Positions 1 to 8,219 of a DNA stretch of 64,000 bases are shown here, one piece after another. The stretch's first letter is position 1. Each line of letters starts with the position of its first letter. Under the pieces are notes generated by a model that did no database searches, had not been told where the DNA came from, and was given only the letters and a program-made list of their open reading frames with translations. Source of the DNA: Methanospirillum stamsii (lineage in GTDB: Archaea > Halobacteriota > Methanomicrobia > Methanomicrobiales > Methanospirillaceae); NCBI RefSeq assembly GCF_003173335.1, contig NZ_QGMZ01000008.1:1-64000 (forward strand). Reading direction: 5' to 3'. The translations under genes and the position numbers were made by a program.

Positions 1-809
1 ATCACAACTGATCCATCTGAACCGGAATACGGAGTGTAGAGATAAGCTGTAGAACCATGACCTGTTGAGGTTATTTTCTGAAGGACACCTTTTCCATTAA
101 CCGTTGTGACAGTATAGCCAGCAGTATTAGACCAGAGTGAAGTATCTAATGAGCCGGATTCAAAATCATCAAACACTTCAAAGGTTGACTTACCATTGGA
201 AGCAGATGAAGCAGAGGGATTCCCATAATACATCACAACCTGCGTCCCAGCCCTCGGTATCGCCGGAACTTTCACCCACACAACCGCCGAGTTCGCACCA
301 ACCGACTCGATCCAGTAGGGCATCTGGGCACCAACAATCGTAGTAAACCGGAGGTCGCCATAATCTTCCCGGACATTGGATCCAACATACACATTCTCCC
401 CGGAATCAGTCCCATCCGTCCGCCAGACTACAAACCGCATCTGGTAATCCGTCAGATCTCCATCCGGACTCCCGCCAATCGCATGGATCTTCCGGTAACT
501 CCACCCACTCATAAACGCCGGACCACCGGAAACCACCGTCACCGTACTCGAAGCAGAATTAGTCGCCTGAGCCTGAACCTCACTGGTACTCACATCCCCG
601 GAACTCGCCAAAGTCAAATCCGAACTCACCACGCTTGTCTGGACAGGAGACGAGACCACCGGAACATTCACCGGCGACACAGCGGTCGAAGCATCGGCTC
701 CGGAGACATTCATTGATCCGATACACAGGAGAGTGACAATGAGAATAACCAGTACTTTGATTCTCATCATCGCACCAGGGCGGTGCATGAAGCGATGAAT
801 TATAGACAT
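1..809 (-). CDS. Secreted DUF2341-domain surface protein, C-terminus cut by window edge
   Basis: The reverse strand is open from an ATG at 809 to the window edge, giving about 269 residues of a longer protein. A GGAGGA ribosome binding site lies about 6 bases upstream and fixes the start. The N-terminus has an Arg-rich stretch, then a hydrophobic signal segment (about residues 16-34) and a Ser/Thr/Val-rich linker. From about residue 95 the sequence matches the DUF2341 pattern: SGWSYRK, a DYQMRF strand, a GENVYVGSN/YGDLRF segment and the ending VVMYYGNPSASS. A FDDFESGSL stretch follows, typical of the concanavalin-like module after DUF2341. Such proteins are exported by methanogens and are thought to bind sugars or form surface layers. 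It is the last visible gene of a minus-strand group led by the double protease. The function is inferred from domain type only. Confidence 0.8.
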   Translation of the reverse strand, partial: MSIIHRFMHRPGAMMRIKVLVILIVTLLCIGSMNVSGADASTAVSPVNVPVVSSPVQTSVVSSDLTLASSGDVSTSEVQAQATNSASSTVTVVSGGPAFMSGWSYRKIHAIGGSPDGDLTDYQMRFVVWRTDGTDSGENVYVGSNVREDYGDLRFTTIVGAQMPYWIESVGANSAVVWVKVPAIPRAGTQVVMYYGNPSASSASNGKSTFEVFDDFESGSLDTSLWSNTAGYTVTTVNGKGVLQKITSTGHGSTAYLYTPYSGSDGSVV

Positions 810-1060
810 GATTGTTCCTCCATTACGGGAGTTGCACACGGGATATTCGGAATATTGTGCCGGATGATATTCCGGACGAGGGGATGATTTCCCATTAATC
901 CAATTACAGCCATCCGGAAGGTGGGCGTACCAGCTATCAGGTAAAGCCATGCAGAGGACTGCCACGTTACCACTCGGTTCCGGAGAGAAGAGATCGGAAT
1001 GTCCGATCTGCTTCCGGTTTCATTGCGGTGGCAATCGATGATATTATCCAGTCTGTTCAT
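800..1060 (-). CDS. Small ORF filling the gap between protease and DUF2341 genes (uncertain)
   Basis: An 86-codon frame starts at an ATG overlapping the protease stop (ATGA at 1057-1060), with GGAGG about 8 bases upstream. It ends by overlapping the DUF2341 start by 10 bases, so it spans the whole gap in a coupled arrangement. The protein has no recognisable domain, signal peptide or membrane segment; its composition (many Arg, Asn, Ile) is ordinary. The GGAGG may be only the last codons of the protease (Met-Glu-Val). It may be a real coupled gene, or simply the remains of the leader of the DUF2341 gene. Confidence 0.35.
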   Translation of the reverse strand: MNRLDNIIDCHRNETGSRSDIPISSLRNRVVTWQSSAWLYLIAGTPTFRMAVIGLMGNHPLVRNIIRHNIPNIPCATPVMEEQSCL

Positions 1061-4000
1061 GATCCAACCTCCATTGAGGCCACGTTCATGCTGAGGCCAT
1101 TGTCGACTGCGAGTGTGACCGTATAGGTACCCGGAGTATAAAATGAATGTGTCGGGTTCTGGGTACTTGATGTATTGCCATCACCAAAGTTCCAGGTCCG
1201 GGATGATACCGTTCCCTCGGAGACATCAAAGAACTGGATGGTCAGGGGATTGACAGTAGGTGTCGGAACTCCGTAAAATTTTGCCTCTAGGGGTGATACA
1301 TATTGGAGGGATGAGTATGCATTTACCCGTCCTCCGGTCACACACCTCCCGGACAACGAACTCTTTGCATCCACTCCGCTCATAATCGCTGTTTTGAGTT
1401 CAGTAGTTGTTGCTGATGGGTCTATGGCTTTGAGCAGCCCGACAATTCCGGCGACATGGGGGGTTGCCATCGAGGTTCCGGACATATATGCATATGAACT
1501 TCCCGGATAGGTGCTGTAGATACTCTGGCCCGGAGCTGCGACATCAACCGTCGTGGCCCCGTAATTGGATCCCCAGCCCCAGTTTGCATTAGTTACAAGG
1601 CGGTCCATGTGATCAGAGGCTGCAACGGCGAGGATATTCGCATTCGGAAGAGCACTTGGAGACTGTGGGACAGAGTCTGTGTTTACCCCATCATTTCCGG
1701 CGGCACAGATGAACAGGGCATCGGAATACTGGTTTATAGCATTCTGTAGTGCCGTATCGGTTCCATCCCCTCCCCAGGAGTTGGAGAAGATCCGAACACC
1801 CTGGGTATATCCCCAGGCAAAAGCTTCTATTGCATCACTGGTAAACCCGGATCCGGACGAGTCAAGGAACTTGAGTGGCATAATCTTCACATTCCAGTTG
1901 ACTCCGGCAACTCCGATCCCGTTGTTTCCAACCGCTCCGATTGTTCCGGCACAGTGGGTTCCATGGCCATTGTCATCCATCGGGTTGGTTGTTCCGGTGA
2001 TGGCATTGTACCCGCCGATCATGTTTGCTGCAAGGTCCGGATGGTTGTAATCAACACCGGTGTCGACAACTGCAATCACAACATCACTTGATCCGGTAGT
2101 GACTGCCCAGGCTTCCGGAGCATCGATGTCGGCATCTGCTGTTCCACCGGTCTGTCCGGTGTTGTGCAGACCCCACAGGTACGCGGCTCCTGGATCATTC
2201 GAGATTGAACTGGTGGATCCGGACGGGAGCAGGGTTCCGCTAACGGTTGCAGTCTGTCCGGAGGTCACGGATGTGCTGGTTGTGTAATCATTGTAATTGG
2301 TAAGTTTGAGGGTGACCGCATGGTTTCCGGCAGCAACAGAACCTACCGTCGCCGGAGTGGTCTTTCCGGTGTCTGTGCCATCAACCCAGATTCTGGCACC
2401 GGTCGGAGTTGATGTCCCATATATTGATCCGGTCTGGGCCGCTATTCCATAGTTGACGTTGAATATTGAGAAGTAATGGCTTTGGTATCCCTGGGATGAC
2501 TTCCCACTATAGTTCATGTTCATCTTCAGCCGGAACAGACCATTCGGGCGTCCGGAGTTCTTACCCCAGCTGTTCAGGACTATCCAGTACCGCTGGTCTG
2601 GATCACTGCTGGAATCATCATATCCGACAATGATAACTGCATGACCGCCTCCGGATGAACCATAGGCGATGTTATTATACGTGTCCGGGTTCCAGAGGGC
2701 TGACTCGGTCTGGTACGCCCAGAAAGAATTAAAGGCACTCCAGGAAGAACTGTCCGGGAGGAAGAATGCCCACCAGACCGCCTTGTTATTATCAATTTGT
2801 GCCTTGATATTAGCAATTGCCTGTGCCTGGGACACACCGTTTGTTGAAAGCCAGCTGGTAGAGATGCTGGTTATCGGGTAATTGGGCGTTGTAGAGATGC
2901 TTGATGCCGGAGTCTGTGTTCCGCATCCGTATGAGCAGGCATACCGGTCATTATAATAGGCATTTGTGTTTGACCAGGGGATGACCTGCTTGAATCCGGA
3001 GGTGCTGTGGAAATTCGCAAAGGTGCTGGCCCAGCCACCATTACATGCTCCGTTGGAGGCACTTCCTCCATTATAATTCGAATCAAAGTATTGTATTGAG
3101 AGGCGGTCCTTTATTCCGTTCTGAACAGTAAGAGCGTTTTCAATAACTCCGGTAGAGGCCCAGACCCAGCAGTTCCCACAGTTGCCCTGGTTCCGCTCAG
3201 ATGGAGCATATTGGATATTGGAGAGCAGGCTTTTGCTTCCGAGGGTGGTAGACAAGGGGGCGTTTTCAACTTTTACTGCAGCATTGTAATCGCTCTGGAT
3301 CTCGGCCACATCCTCAAGAGAAAGGTGCATGTATCCAAATCCTTCCGTCTCATTCGCAGTAGTAACTACACTGGAAGTAACTCCGGAAGTAACAGAGGGA
3401 GTTTGTAAAACAGGAGTAGTTGCAACCGGAGTTGTTCCGGAAGATGGAACATTTACTCTTCCTAAAATTGCTGACTCACGAAAAGAGACTGCTTTCTGAT
3501 TTATCTGAACCGGGACTGTTGTTGCAGGAAAAGCATGATATATATAATCCGGCTGGGCATACTCGACCATCGGGTTCATCTCGTACAGAGCAATTGCTTT
3601 CTCGGTTCCGGTACTGTTCGGAACCGACACAACCTGCATTCCGGTAACTCCCAGAGTTGTGGCATCTGCAATGACCGATGCACCAAGAGCGGCATTTGCC
3701 TGAGTCTGGACCTGGTTGACGGAAGAGATAGAAACTCCTGATGTCTTATACTTTACAATGACCCGGTCAGGAGCAAAAGAACGATTATCAGAAGAAACAT
3801 TTTGAGTTGCCTCTGCAATTTGAACAGATTCTGCTGCAGTCTCAACGCCCGATGCCCCGCTCATCACCGGTGAAGAAACAATTCCGGACATTGTCCGCTG
3901 AACTGGAGAAACACTCACCGGAGATACCGGTTTTACCAGGGAAGGCACTGCCGGACCTGAAGGCACCACTACGTCAGGAGGTTTTACCACCCCGGATATT

Positions 4001-4095
4001 CCGGGAATACTGACATCCGGAACTGCCGAGACCACCTGCATGCTGATAAAGAGGATAAAAATAATAAATATGAAGATTTTTGCGTTATTTGCCAT
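1057..4095 (-). CDS. Secreted double protease: subtilase (S8) with a papain-like (C1A) domain between its propeptide and catalytic domain
   Basis: 1012 residues. Domain order: signal peptide (about 5-24); Pro/Val/Ser-rich linker; a subtilase propeptide-like region (about 108-188, opening PDRVIVKYK and closing VEYAQPDYIYHAF); a C1A papain-like domain (about 258-550) with Gln303, nucleophile Cys309 (QGNCGNCW), His485 (GGGHAV) and Asn508 (VLNSWG); a PEGA repeat (about 554-622); an S8 catalytic domain (about 632-935) with Asp678 (VVDTG), His711 (NGHGTH), oxyanion Asn801 and Ser875 (SGTSMATPH); and a C-terminal PKD domain (about 936-1010, WNFGDGNTS). All catalytic residues of both proteases are present. 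NDPGAAYLWGLHNTGQ normally follows the propeptide directly in subtilases, so the cysteine protease and PEGA look inserted at the maturation junction. It is probably cell-surface or secreted, heading a minus-strand group with the DUF2341 gene. Confidence 0.92.
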   Translation of the reverse strand: MANNAKIFIFIIFILFISMQVVSAVPDVSIPGISGVVKPPDVVVPSGPAVPSLVKPVSPVSVSPVQRTMSGIVSSPVMSGASGVETAAESVQIAEATQNVSSDNRSFAPDRVIVKYKTSGVSISSVNQVQTQANAALGASVIADATTLGVTGMQVVSVPNSTGTEKAIALYEMNPMVEYAQPDYIYHAFPATTVPVQINQKAVSFRESAILGRVNVPSSGTTPVATTPVLQTPSVTSGVTSSVVTTANETEGFGYMHLSLEDVAEIQSDYNAAVKVENAPLSTTLGSKSLLSNIQYAPSERNQGNCGNCWVWASTGVIENALTVQNGIKDRLSIQYFDSNYNGGSASNGACNGGWASTFANFHSTSGFKQVIPWSNTNAYYNDRYACSYGCGTQTPASSISTTPNYPITSISTSWLSTNGVSQAQAIANIKAQIDNNKAVWWAFFLPDSSSWSAFNSFWAYQTESALWNPDTYNNIAYGSSGGGHAVIIVGYDDSSSDPDQRYWIVLNSWGKNSGRPNGLFRLKMNMNYSGKSSQGYQSHYFSIFNVNYGIAAQTGSIYGTSTPTGARIWVDGTDTGKTTPATVGSVAAGNHAVTLKLTNYNDYTTSTSVTSGQTATVSGTLLPSGSTSSISNDPGAAYLWGLHNTGQTGGTADADIDAPEAWAVTTGSSDVVIAVVDTGVDYNHPDLAANMIGGYNAITGTTNPMDDNGHGTHCAGTIGAVGNNGIGVAGVNWNVKIMPLKFLDSSGSGFTSDAIEAFAWGYTQGVRIFSNSWGGDGTDTALQNAINQYSDALFICAAGNDGVNTDSVPQSPSALPNANILAVAASDHMDRLVTNANWGWGSNYGATTVDVAAPGQSIYSTYPGSSYAYMSGTSMATPHVAGIVGLLKAIDPSATTTELKTAIMSGVDAKSSLSGRCVTGGRVNAYSSLQYVSPLEAKFYGVPTPTVNPLTIQFFDVSEGTVSSRTWNFGDGNTSSTQNPTHSFYTPGTYTVTLAVDNGLSMNVASMEVGS

Positions 4096-4233
4096 GATTG
4101 ATCACCATCTGTTATACCCGGATAACCAGTTATTTCAAACTGACAACCCGGGCTCTGACCTAATGCAACCTATATCAGGAAAAAAGTGGAAAAAGACTTC
4201 ATATGCAATGCAGACCAGAAAAAACGGGCAGAT

Positions 4234-4246
4234 AGATATAAATAGC
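4234..4246 (-). promoter_or_regulatory. Candidate TATA box for the protease group
   Basis: Read on the minus strand, GCTATTTATATCT matches the archaeal TATA consensus. Transcription would start about 25 bases downstream, leaving a leader of about 115 bases before the ATG at 4095. The element is nearly symmetric, so it could also serve the plus strand, but no plus-strand gene follows. Confidence 0.35.
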
Positions 4247-4652
4247 GAGGATTAATCCGGGATTATTGTAGTGCATAAGATAATTTTAAGTATGGATATA
4301 AACTGGCTAATCCCGTATTAAATTGAGAATATTGAAAGTTTGTCCACAGTCTCTGAAAATCCCTGCATAGTGCTCCATGCCAGATTACAAGAAACAGGAA
4401 TTCCCTGGATACCACGTTAATACTGGTAACAAGGCTATTCAGGCTCTGTCTGAAAATCAAGTGATAATATTCCTTCGGTGTCATAGAATAATTCTTTAAT
4501 GACATTTTGGTAGATATATTCATCTCTTACAAGAATTTCGGATTCACAAAGGCTAGTTATTGTGAAATTTATATTTCAGATCACTTGGACAATCGACAGA
4601 GCAGCCAAGCTCATTATGAATAAAAGGGAATCTAGGATACATGGATAATAAC
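4247..4652. other. AT-rich gap with possible gene debris
   Basis: No convincing complete gene. A minus-strand 86-codon frame (4263-4523) lacks a good ribosome binding site and any recognisable domain. In another minus frame, a stretch around 4435-4570 reads like a protein end (SLCESEILVRDEYIYQNVIK, then ELFYDTEGILSLDFQTEPE and a stop) without a start codon. I take the region as decayed coding sequence of unknown origin. Confidence 0.4.
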
Positions 4653-5006
4653 CTAATCCAATTTTCTTCTGGATGACAGGTAATTATTTATCTCTTTCTT
4701 TAAAATTGGAATTTCTTCGGTTATCGTGAGAAATATTGCGTCATAGTCAATACCAAAATAATGATGTATCAATTTATCTCTCATCCCCGCGGGTATCCCT
4801 CCATGGAATGTCAGAGGTTTCTTGCCGTAATTCCGAAGAGAGATTTTTTGCTGCTTCACCAATGACAGTTAGCATTCTTTCGATTCCAGCCCTTTCAAGT
4901 TTTTTCTCTAGTAAATCTGACGATGAGTGAATTTCTTGTGAAAATTTTCTATGTCAGAAATACAATCAAGAATGTGGTAAAGATATATGTGATCCTTCGT
5001 TCTCAT
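4653..5006 (-). pseudogene. HepT-like (DUF86) toxin, broken by two frameshifts
   Basis: The three frames together rebuild a HepT/DUF86 protein. It begins at an ATG at 5006 (MRTKDHIYLYHILDCISDI) inside the end of the mntA-like gene. It then shifts frame near 4925 (continuing SSDLLEKKLERAGIERMLTV and then IGEAAKNLS), and again near 4795 (GMRDKLIHHYFGIDYDAI, ending KKEINNYLSSRRKLD). The Arg-X4-His toxin motif (RDKLIH) is still readable. HepT is a HEPN-family ribonuclease silenced by its MntA nucleotidyltransferase partner, which lies intact directly upstream. Two independent disruptions mean no full-length toxin can be made. Sequencing error is an alternative, but two errors in 130 bases are unlikely. 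Confidence 0.82.
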
Positions 5007-5295
5007 AAATCACGATTTCATCGGTTTTAATATCATCAGCAATATAACGGTTCACCGAATTCTCTGTGATAAGATCTATTTTTATCTTAAGACTCCTTTT
5101 CAACTCATTTTCAATTCTTATGAGCTGAAGAAGGCTTTTCGGTGGAGAAAACCGGACGAGAATATCGAGATCACTATCAGGTCCCTCTTCACCTCGTGCA
5201 TAGGAACCAAATATTGCAATTCTCTTAGCGTTATTTTTTGTAAGGATTGAAATGATAATCTCCTGTAAGTTACTTGTTAATAAACAATCAGCCAT
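4966..5295 (-). CDS. mntA: MntA-type minimal nucleotidyltransferase antitoxin
   Basis: 109 residues with the nucleotidyltransferase signature GSYARG (about 30-35) followed by SDLDILV (about 41-47), the GSX10DXD motif of the minimal nucleotidyltransferase (DUF4062/MNT) fold. In HEPN/MNT modules this protein adds AMP units to the HepT toxin and neutralises it. The 3' end overlaps the start of the broken hepT by 41 bases, the usual antitoxin-first arrangement. The antitoxin frame is intact although the toxin is dead, so it may now be a relic or may guard against related toxins elsewhere. The C-terminus runs about ten residues past the usual end, into the overlap. Confidence 0.85.
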   Translation of the reverse strand: MADCLLTSNLQEIIISILTKNNAKRIAIFGSYARGEEGPDSDLDILVRFSPPKSLLQLIRIENELKRSLKIKIDLITENSVNRYIADDIKTDEIVIYENEGSHISLPHS

Positions 5296-5428
5296 AAAAA
5301 TTTCATTCCATAGATTTTCGTGCCAATTACGAAGGCGATTTTTTCTTCTTATTTTAATAGGGGTCTCTCAAATATAAAACCGTTTTCAAGTGGGTAAAAC
5401 CTGGAGGAACACAATACCTTAATGTTTT

Positions 5429-5812
5429 TTATATGTATACCCGGTTATATCTGCATACACCGGTGAAGGCAAAGAAGTAAAACTCAATATTCAAGTCAGG
5501 AGAGATGGAGGATTTAATTTCGTTGGTTACTTCATTTCCCTCAAACCAATCAATCGCATGACGAACAACCGCCGCCGTCCCGGTGTAATCATCCGCAAGT
5601 TCTGCCGGACGGAGAAACGGAACCTCTGCCCCAAATCTTCTTGCAACATCAGCAATCTCCGGATCATCAGTTGATACAATCACCCGGTCAAAACACTTAC
5701 TCTCAAGGGCAGCTTCAATCGACCAGGCAATGATAGGTTTTCCGCAGAACTCCCGGATATTTTTACGTGCGATCCGTTTGCTCCCCCCACGGGCAGGAAT
5801 GACTGCAAGTCA
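5429..5812 (-). pseudogene. CMP-sugar synthetase fragment (NeuA/PseF-like acylneuraminate cytidylyltransferase)
   Basis: The reading frame gives the cytidylyltransferase N-terminus AVIPARGGSKRIARKNI, then FCGKPIIAWSIEAAL, RVIVSTDDPEIADVARRFGA and VPFLRPAELADDYTGT. That is the nucleotide-binding half of NeuA/PseF-type enzymes, which activate sialic, pseudaminic or legionaminic acid with CMP for surface glycans. The in-frame ATG at about 5812 is followed at once by TGA, so there is no usable start. The family sequence stops near 5500 and is replaced by unrelated residues. It is a dead remnant truncated at both ends, suggesting a lost surface-glycan locus. A shorter product from the GTG at 5683 is possible but would lack the active site. 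Confidence 0.8.
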
Positions 5813-6180
5813 CATAAATACTCATCTATTGGTGGTACAATCAGTTAGAGATGACAATGACACATGAGAAAGTCAGTAATCTCTTCTCAATTCTAAAAAT
5901 TTTCAATCAGATCGAAACCATTATTCTGCCAATAAGGAGCCCTCACCAATAAGGCATCAACCGGACATCCCGATGGGGAAAAAGCCATTAACCAACGATT
6001 TTTTAACCAAAGCATTTTTGTATGACCATCTATATGGAATCATGAATGAAGCCCAGATTGAAGATTTTCATTCATCAGTCTTGAGGCTTCGCCTCATAAG
6101 GGTTTTATATGAAAAAAATTCCCGAAAAGGGTCTTGGGAAACAGGAAGGAGAAAGGAGAAGGCGAAACGGAAGTAGGGGA
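5813..6180. other. Gap without convincing gene
   Basis: About 370 bases. A plus-strand 67-codon frame (5973-6176) has no ribosome binding site, no recognisable domain and a Lys/Arg-rich tail; I regard it as chance. No clear promoter, repeat or RNA was seen. Confidence 0.4.
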
Positions 6181-7290
6181 TTATTCAGCCTTAATCCTCT
6201 CCAATTCTTCAGGTGTCAGGCCGGTCACCTGTAAGATCACTGCATCATCTATTCCGATCATCAGCAGGTTCTTCGCAACTGTTTTTACTCCTTGCTCGAT
6301 CCCTTTTTCTATACCTTTTTCTATACCTTTCTCAATTCCTACCTTGATACCTTCAACCTTTCCTCTTTCTATACCTTTCTCAATCCCTTCTTCCAGCCCG
6401 ATGGTATGCCACTTCTGCCTGACACTCTCAATCATATAATCCACCTTCCCCTGAACACGCTCGTCCTTGATGTATTTTCGATGCAGTTGTTTATACATCT
6501 CAATCGTTGTAGAGAGAATAATATCTTTTGTCTCCTCATCCAACCTCCCTTCCTCCCCTGCCTTAGAGGAGAAGGATATGATAGTCTCAATATCTTGAAT
6601 TATCTCCCCAACAATCTGGTCAAACTCTTCCCTACCGGCATTCTTTCTGGCAATTAGCTTTTCGAACCTCTTTCGATACTTCACCAGGACCAGGGGCAGG
6701 AGGAGATAGAGATCCATCTTCCCGAGTACCTCTACAGGATATTGGTAGAGTTTCAAAACAGGTACAGAATACAGAAGGTCAGAACCGTCCGGAAGCACTA
6801 TCTTTACCTGCAGGGTATCAGTTATCCGGCTATGCTCCTCAAGATAGATGACCACCTGATGGGGGATGGTAATGACGCGGATATCATCAGAACCGTTCTC
6901 TGAACGCGATGCGCCGATGAGATACCCGTATTTTACCATTCTCACATCCATCATCGAATCATATCCGGTCTGGATCTCGACATGAAAGAGGGGGTGTTCA
7001 TCAGATAATCCACGAACTTCAAGTACAATATCCGGGTAGTGACGGGAATACACCGGACTATTACAGATATACTCAGTTGAGATCGGCACTACACGGAGAG
7101 TCTCCTTGTTAAGTGGGAGAGAGAAGATAGCGGAGAGAAACTCAATCAGGGTGTCGTTTGAAGCGGTGAACAGGAACTTCGCTGCTTCATCAATCTTCAC
7201 CCGGTATTCGTCCGGACTCACCCGAATGAGTAAGATAGTATTGGTTATTACCTTTTTGAAATAAAACACTCCGGTGCAATAACCCTTCAA
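6181..7290 (-). CDS. Rpn-type PD-(D/E)XK nuclease family protein (recombination-promoting nuclease/putative transposase)
   Basis: Up to 369 residues. The core (about 25-200) has the Rpn/PD-(D/E)XK layout: DIVLEV (about 87-92) and the acidic HVEIQTGYD motif (about 103-111), with DVRMVKYGYLI after it. A helical region follows, then a Glu/Gly/Lys-rich tail of short repeats (EGIEKGIERGK, GIEKGIEKG) and an end like other family members (VTGLTPEELERIKAE). Family members are nucleases linked to RecA-independent recombination and gene spread. The start is uncertain: the first 20-25 codons look non-homologous and a GTG near 7223 (SPDEYRVKIDEAAKF) fits better, but neither has a clear ribosome binding site. 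Related copies lie at 7483, 8220 and 11262. Confidence 0.75.
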   Translation of the reverse strand: MKGYCTGVFYFKKVITNTILLIRVSPDEYRVKIDEAAKFLFTASNDTLIEFLSAIFSLPLNKETLRVVPISTEYICNSPVYSRHYPDIVLEVRGLSDEHPLFHVEIQTGYDSMMDVRMVKYGYLIGASRSENGSDDIRVITIPHQVVIYLEEHSRITDTLQVKIVLPDGSDLLYSVPVLKLYQYPVEVLGKMDLYLLLPLVLVKYRKRFEKLIARKNAGREEFDQIVGEIIQDIETIISFSSKAGEEGRLDEETKDIILSTTIEMYKQLHRKYIKDERVQGKVDYMIESVRQKWHTIGLEEGIEKGIERGKVEGIKVGIEKGIEKGIEKGIEQGVKTVAKNLLMIGIDDAVILQVTGLTPEELERIKAE

Positions 7291-7482
7291 TTGCGATGTG
7301 AAACAGGTTATTCCGATCTACCCCGGCAAAAAAGATACGACATTTCCTGATTGATCCTTCACGGGAGAGATACGATCATGCAATTCTGCATAAATCGGCT
7401 GAAGGAAAGCATATTCCTGTCCTAGCATCTTCCCGATGAAGGATCCTTATCATCTTACCTCGTTTCCATCCCTTCAACCAGA

Positions 7483-7922
7483 TTTCTCTATAAGATAGGC
7501 CTCGACAAGCCTGCTCATCACCATGGTCAATGCGATTACTTTATTCTTGAGATTCTCATCCATAATTTGTTTCTCCAGTTTTATTGTTTCGAGAAGCAGG
7601 TCCTGAACCGGAAGTCAGCTCTCCATGAGTGGAACGAATATCAGTTCCAGTTCATTTACCGGATTTCCATTGGCAACATCATTTTTTATACGTTCTAATG
7701 CTTCATCTGCATTTTTTCCGGATAATCTGATGAGTAACAGTGTAGTGCAGACACCCTGTATCAATAAAAAATGAATCCTTTTTTGAGACCGGTGAGTGTA
7801 CAACTGTGTAGATACGAACATGATATTTTGAAAATATTCTCAGATCATAATGGGCAAACCGAATCAGATCTTCTTCAGTCAGAGAAGCCTGCTCCTCGAT
7901 GTGAAGTATCTCACCATTTTCA
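7483..7922 (-). pseudogene. Degraded copy of the neighbouring Rpn-family gene
   Basis: Closely similar DNA to the gene at 8220-9143, from the equivalent of GEILHIEEQ to the helix ending VEAYLIEK. Visible damage: AGA to TGA giving a stop after FVPLMES; a four-base loss after KDSFF; a two-base loss before the NADEALERI segment; and loss of the N- and C-terminal thirds. The rest stays nearly identical to the intact copy, so the duplication is recent or conversion has kept it similar. It cannot encode a working protein. Confidence 0.8.
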
Positions 7923-8010
7923 TACCTATTCCATCTCCATATTGCATGATTATTAACAATACATTCATATGAGTGCAGGTGGACTTGTCAGAGTACTAAG
8001 GAGATATCAC

Positions 8011-8199
8011 ATGACTATTCATGCAAAGGCTCGGTATGAAAACCATGTACTAAAACCAATGCAGGATCTTCCTCTTCATGAGGGGGAGGCCGTCATAATT
8101 GAGATCAAACGCTCAATTACCGATCAGATGTGCGGTTTGTTCGCAACAGATCCAAAAACTACAGAATTTATTATTGATATGGATCATAGTATGTCCTAA
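8011..8199 (+). CDS. AF2212-like (DUF104) antitoxin, orphan
   Basis: 62 residues from the ATG at 8011, chosen because AAGGAGAT lies about 6 bases upstream; a longer frame upstream lacks a ribosome binding site. The first 30 residues (TIHAKARYENHVLKPMQ, then LPLHEGEAVIIEIKR) match the DUF104/AF2212 family of small VapB-type antitoxins, which pair with PIN-domain ribonuclease toxins. No PIN gene follows; the next gene is convergent. The C-terminus (about 30 residues) fits the toxin-binding tail. It is probably a solitary antitoxin left after toxin loss. A second family member at 10798 still has its toxin partner. Confidence 0.75.
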   Translation: MTIHAKARYENHVLKPMQDLPLHEGEAVIIEIKRSITDQMCGLFATDPKTTEFIIDMDHSMS

Positions 8200-8219
8200 T
8201 GGAAATACAAAAAACGTGA

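Noticed and set aside
5973-6176. 67-codon plus-strand frame
   Set aside because: No ribosome binding site, low-complexity basic tail, no similarity recognised.
6134-6657. Ser/Pro/Ile-rich plus-strand frames opposite the Rpn gene
   Set aside because: Antisense shadows produced by the GIEKGIEKG repeat codons.
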